The notes beneath the pieces are model-generated. The model made no database searches and was not told the origin of the DNA. It saw only the letters and a list, made by a program, of their open reading frames with translations. Source: Micropterus salmoides (Eukaryota > Chordata > Actinopteri > Centrarchiformes > Centrarchidae). Taken from it: DNA of 64,000 nucleotides. Shown piece by piece: positions 61,385 to 64,000 of the stretch. The stretch covers positions 8,569,490-8,633,489 of the forward strand of contig NW_024043372.1 in assembly GCF_014851395.1 (NCBI RefSeq). The letters are read 5' to 3'. Both the position numbers and the translations under genes were made by a program. How positions within the stretch are numbered: the stretch's first letter is position 1; each line of letters begins with the position of its first letter.

Positions 61385-62090
61385 GATTAAACTCAGTCTC
61401 AAATGTGTAACAGAGGGACAGCATTTATTACTGTGAAAACTAAACAGATGTTCTACTTTGGTAATTCAGAAGAAAAGGGTGCAATTATGCTTTGTGTTTG
61501 TGTGACACTGGTGACAGTTTTTAAAAAGGCTCCTCATCCTAATCTCACACATTCAGTCATCAGTATATCGCATGAGGGAACACTCAGATACACACACACA
61601 CATTTGCACATGCTCACACACAAACTGCAAAGTTAGCAAATGCTCTCTTTTTGCAGAGTTGTAGCATTTGTCGTGAAACAAGTAAACTAAAAATGTAAAT
61701 ATATGCTGTCCCTCAGTAGAACACACACACACACAGCAGAGATTAGCTGTTGTATGGAACCACGGGGACTCTCATTCACATGGAAAACCACTTCTTAATT
61801 CTAATTGGTGGCCAGTGTAAATCCTCCACTCCCATTTAAACCAGCAGTCAGCTGTTTGTATTCCTGCTGCTTCACATGTACCTCAGACTTAACCATCCAT
61901 TCACGTTGATTTTAGACCACAGGTCCACAGTATAGAAGCTGTAGTAGCATCAAGATTTGTCTTCAAAGAAAATCGACTAATGGAACTGTTTTTTTTTGGA
62001 GTGAAATCAGAATAACTTTGTTTTGGTTGTTGTCGGTAATTTTGTTGGCACGCCCGGGGATTTCTGCTGTCAAGCTGTTTATTGATCAGT
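60446..62090. other. cyc1-hesx1 intergenic DNA
   Basis: Contains (ATT)n at 61362-61383 and short CA tracts near 61590 and 61720. No further exon seen. This stretch should include the hesx1 promoter and 5' UTR. Confidence 0.5.
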
Positions 62091-62096
62091 TAGTCA

Positions 62097-62104
62097 GATT
62101 AATC
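62097..62104. promoter_or_regulatory. hesx1: GATTAATC palindrome next to the hesx1 start codon
   Basis: GATTAATC is two overlapping, opposed TAATC half-sites, the core bound by OTX/bicoid-type homeodomains. It ends three bases before the ATG. OTX2 is known to act upstream of Hesx1 in vertebrates; binding here is inference from a short motif. Confidence 0.3.
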
Positions 62105-62107
62105 ATT

Positions 62108-63455
62108 ATGGCTTCCATGATGGCTCCTGTGACAGGAGAAAACAGGCCGGCGTTTTCCATCGAGCGGATTCTGGGTGTGGAGCTGAAAAGACCTGGAAAC
62201 TGCCTGAAACTCCACCGACCCTGGGCAGGTAAGGAGCAAAATGTGTGAATTTTAAGCCTTTTCTTTACAAATTAAGTGAAGAGTCTGTTTCTTATTGATA
62301 AAGCACCAACTGTCAGTTTAAAATAAAAATTAGACATCAGTTGAAGTTTAGCAAAATTGTTATTGTAAACATCATGTAGTTTGATATTAATGTTTATATA
62401 ACAGAGCCCCAGAATATCCTGATTAAATGTATAAAAAATATTTTCAGAGTAAAAGTAATAAGATGTTGAAGTTTGTGGCTCATTTGTGTAATTATATAAT
62501 TTCTGAGCCAAGTATTTCTATTGATATTGATATTAGCTGCAACATTTACATTAAGAAGTTAACAAGTAAATTGCCTAAAAATATTTCAATTAGCATTTTT
62601 ATTTTGGACAAATAATAACCAATTCCAGCCATTTTTTCCAGCTGTTAATATTAATAACCATAGTATGCAAACAAACACTCAAACTCTTACTTGTTCTTTT
62701 CAAAAAATTTTTAATGATTGATAAGGAAAAAAGCTAAACAAAAATAGGTAACCATAATAGGTAATTTTCCATACAAATAGTTTTTCTTTTTCTTATTAAA
62801 CTGATCACTGTTAAGTTAACCATCAATGTTAATATTATTCCATTTAAATATATTACATGTTATGAAATAGAGGCCTATTAATATGTGTAAAATCTTTTGT
62901 TTGGTCCAAAGGTCCTGCATTTGGTTTAATGCTCTGAGAACAAATTGATTATTTGTCATGTTTTAATTATGAAAGGTTTATAATATGTGATCTTCTTCTA
63001 TTATGTTTGTCATCCAGAGATTGAAGCAGAGAAGGAGAACAGAGGAAAAAGTATGTTCTCTCAACAACAACAACAACAACAACATCCTCATCATCCTCAG
63101 CAGCTGAACTCTCCCAGGCCGACATCAAGTTGGTATATTGGACGCAGACCACGAACTGCCTTCACTAACAGCCAGGTAATCACTGAATCTGTCAATTCGT
63201 CATTCAGACAAATAGACCTGAAGAAAGGACTCTCTGTCATAAAGTTGAGGACATCCAGCATAAAGGTACAACACTGAAAGCAAATACAGGTTTGTCTTTA
63301 GTCTGTTAATGTCTTTGTGTGTTTGTGTTTGTGTTTGTGTGTGTGTCCTGCAGGTGAATGTGCTAGAGACAGTGTTTCGGGTGAACTGCTATCCAGGTAT
63401 CCAGCTGAGGGAGCATCTGGCAGGGAGACTCAACCTGGACGAGGACCGCATACAG
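62108..63455 (+). CDS. hesx1: hesx1 paired-like homeobox repressor (3 of 4 exons)
   Basis: Exons: 62108-62228, 63018-63175, 63354-63455; introns of 789 and 178 bp, all AG/GT, continuous frame of 127 codons. HESX1 is a nuclear transcriptional repressor of forebrain and pituitary development. Residues 16-23, FSIERILG, are the eh1 motif that recruits TLE/Groucho co-repressors; LHRPWA (about 35-40) is also conserved. Residues 56-69 hold seven Gln and HPHHPQQ, an insert I do not recall from the human protein. The homeodomain begins at GRRPRTAFTNSQ (82-93) and continues VNVLETVFRVNCYPG and LREHLAGRLNLDEDRIQ, covering helices 1 and 2. The recognition helix (IWFQNRR) would be on a last exon not found up to 64000. 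M4 and M5 are alternative starts; M1 is chosen as the first ATG after an upstream in-frame region without conservation. Confidence 0.93.
63305..63353 (+). repeat. hesx1: TG-rich tract at the hesx1 exon 3 acceptor
   Basis: The last ~45 bp of intron 2 read GTGTGTTTGTG and similar up to TGTGTGTCCTGCAG, so TG repeats take the place of an ordinary pyrimidine tract. Only TCCTGCAG is a conventional acceptor. The 62- and 74-codon ORFs over this region are shadows of the exon and the repeat. Confidence 0.75.
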
Positions 63456-64000
63456 GTTCAGACAGAACACACAGAGAATTTAATGAATTTAATATAGCTC
63501 TTCTGCTTCTGCTGCTGTTACTACTTTTAACTTCTTCATAACCCACTGGGTGGGTGTCTGTCTAAACTCAGTGACCCTAATTTTAAATTTCAACTTTCCA
63601 AAGATGAATATGTCGTGCTGATTTTAGGAGAAATGTGTGTAAAGTCATTCACAAGACATGCAGAATATTTCCAGCCATAAAACTACATATTCCACCAGGA
63701 CATATGTTTAGTGTTTGTAGTCCCATTTCACTCACTCATGTCGTCTAATGATGCCTTTAAAGAAGAACTCCACCGATTTTACACCTCAAGGTCTGTTTAC
63801 AGGTCTACTGCCACTAACAGGTCGATAAAGGGTGTGTGTGCAGCACCCTACCAGCCACAAAGCTTAGTCAGCAAGCTTAATAAATTATTTATAGATAATA
63901 TTTATATATACCTATATAGTTTTAACTTTTTAAGTATTTTAATATTACTTACTTCTTGATTTTACTTCTATCTAATACATGTAAGTAGGTCTAAAAAAGG
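63456..64000. other. hesx1 intron 3 (partial) with a dispersed repeat
   Basis: No further hesx1 exon appears. GAAGAACTCCACCGATTTTA at about 63762 resembles a common fish repeat. The donor GTTCAG after exon 3 is weak but sits at the position conserved in other HESX1 genes. Confidence 0.55.

Noticed and set aside
63309..63541. Two ORFs spanning hesx1 exon 3 as separate genes
   Set aside because: They are the exon plus flanking TG repeat and intron read through; the spliced hesx1 model explains the conserved part.

Overview
The window looks like genomic DNA from a teleost fish, probably a spiny-rayed species. The signs are spliced vertebrate genes with teleost-like proteins, abundant (CA)n/(TG)n tracts, many decayed hAT-type DNA transposons with 8-bp target duplications, and several dispersed repeats of a kind common in fish genomes. 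Family names for repeats come from their ends and from memory of fish repeats, not from a library search.

Layout. Positions 1-650 carry two small, well-formed minus-strand exons of an unidentified gene that runs off the left edge. From about 0.65 to 51.3 kb there is no intact gene that I can support. This long stretch holds transposon remnants (a complete hAT copy at 4909-6059, a 536-bp terminal-inverted-repeat element at 19238-19774, a 3.5-kb composite element at 20682-24155, a LINE-type esterase ORF remnant at 26205-26561, and an hAT copy at 33180-33895), microsatellites, and a dead TRIM-family gene (31937-33079) with a mobile element inside it. It also holds non-coding structures of unclear role: three ungapped copies of a 46-bp module at 3586-3822, a CpG-rich cluster of promoter motifs at 15216-15372, and a series of ATCRATA motifs spaced mostly about 42 bp apart at 31017-31264.

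The right end is the genic part. cyc1 (cytochrome c1, respiratory complex III) is complete at 51398-58889 on the plus strand: seven exons, 307 codons, heme motif CSACH, C-terminal membrane anchor, an ETS site and YY1 motif at its promoter, and poly(A) signals at 59454 and 59588. Its 4.2-kb first intron holds two short hAT-like elements and a tandem duplication. A second TRIM fragment lies on the minus strand at about 59931-60445. hesx1 (paired-like homeobox repressor) starts at 62108 on the plus strand. Three exons are visible, including the eh1 repressor motif and the first two helices of the homeodomain; the last exon lies past the window edge.

The genes do not form a pathway. cyc1 is a housekeeping mitochondrial gene and hesx1 a developmental regulator; they lie head to tail about 2.5 kb apart. 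I found no RNA genes, no CRISPR array and no bacterial-type operon structure.
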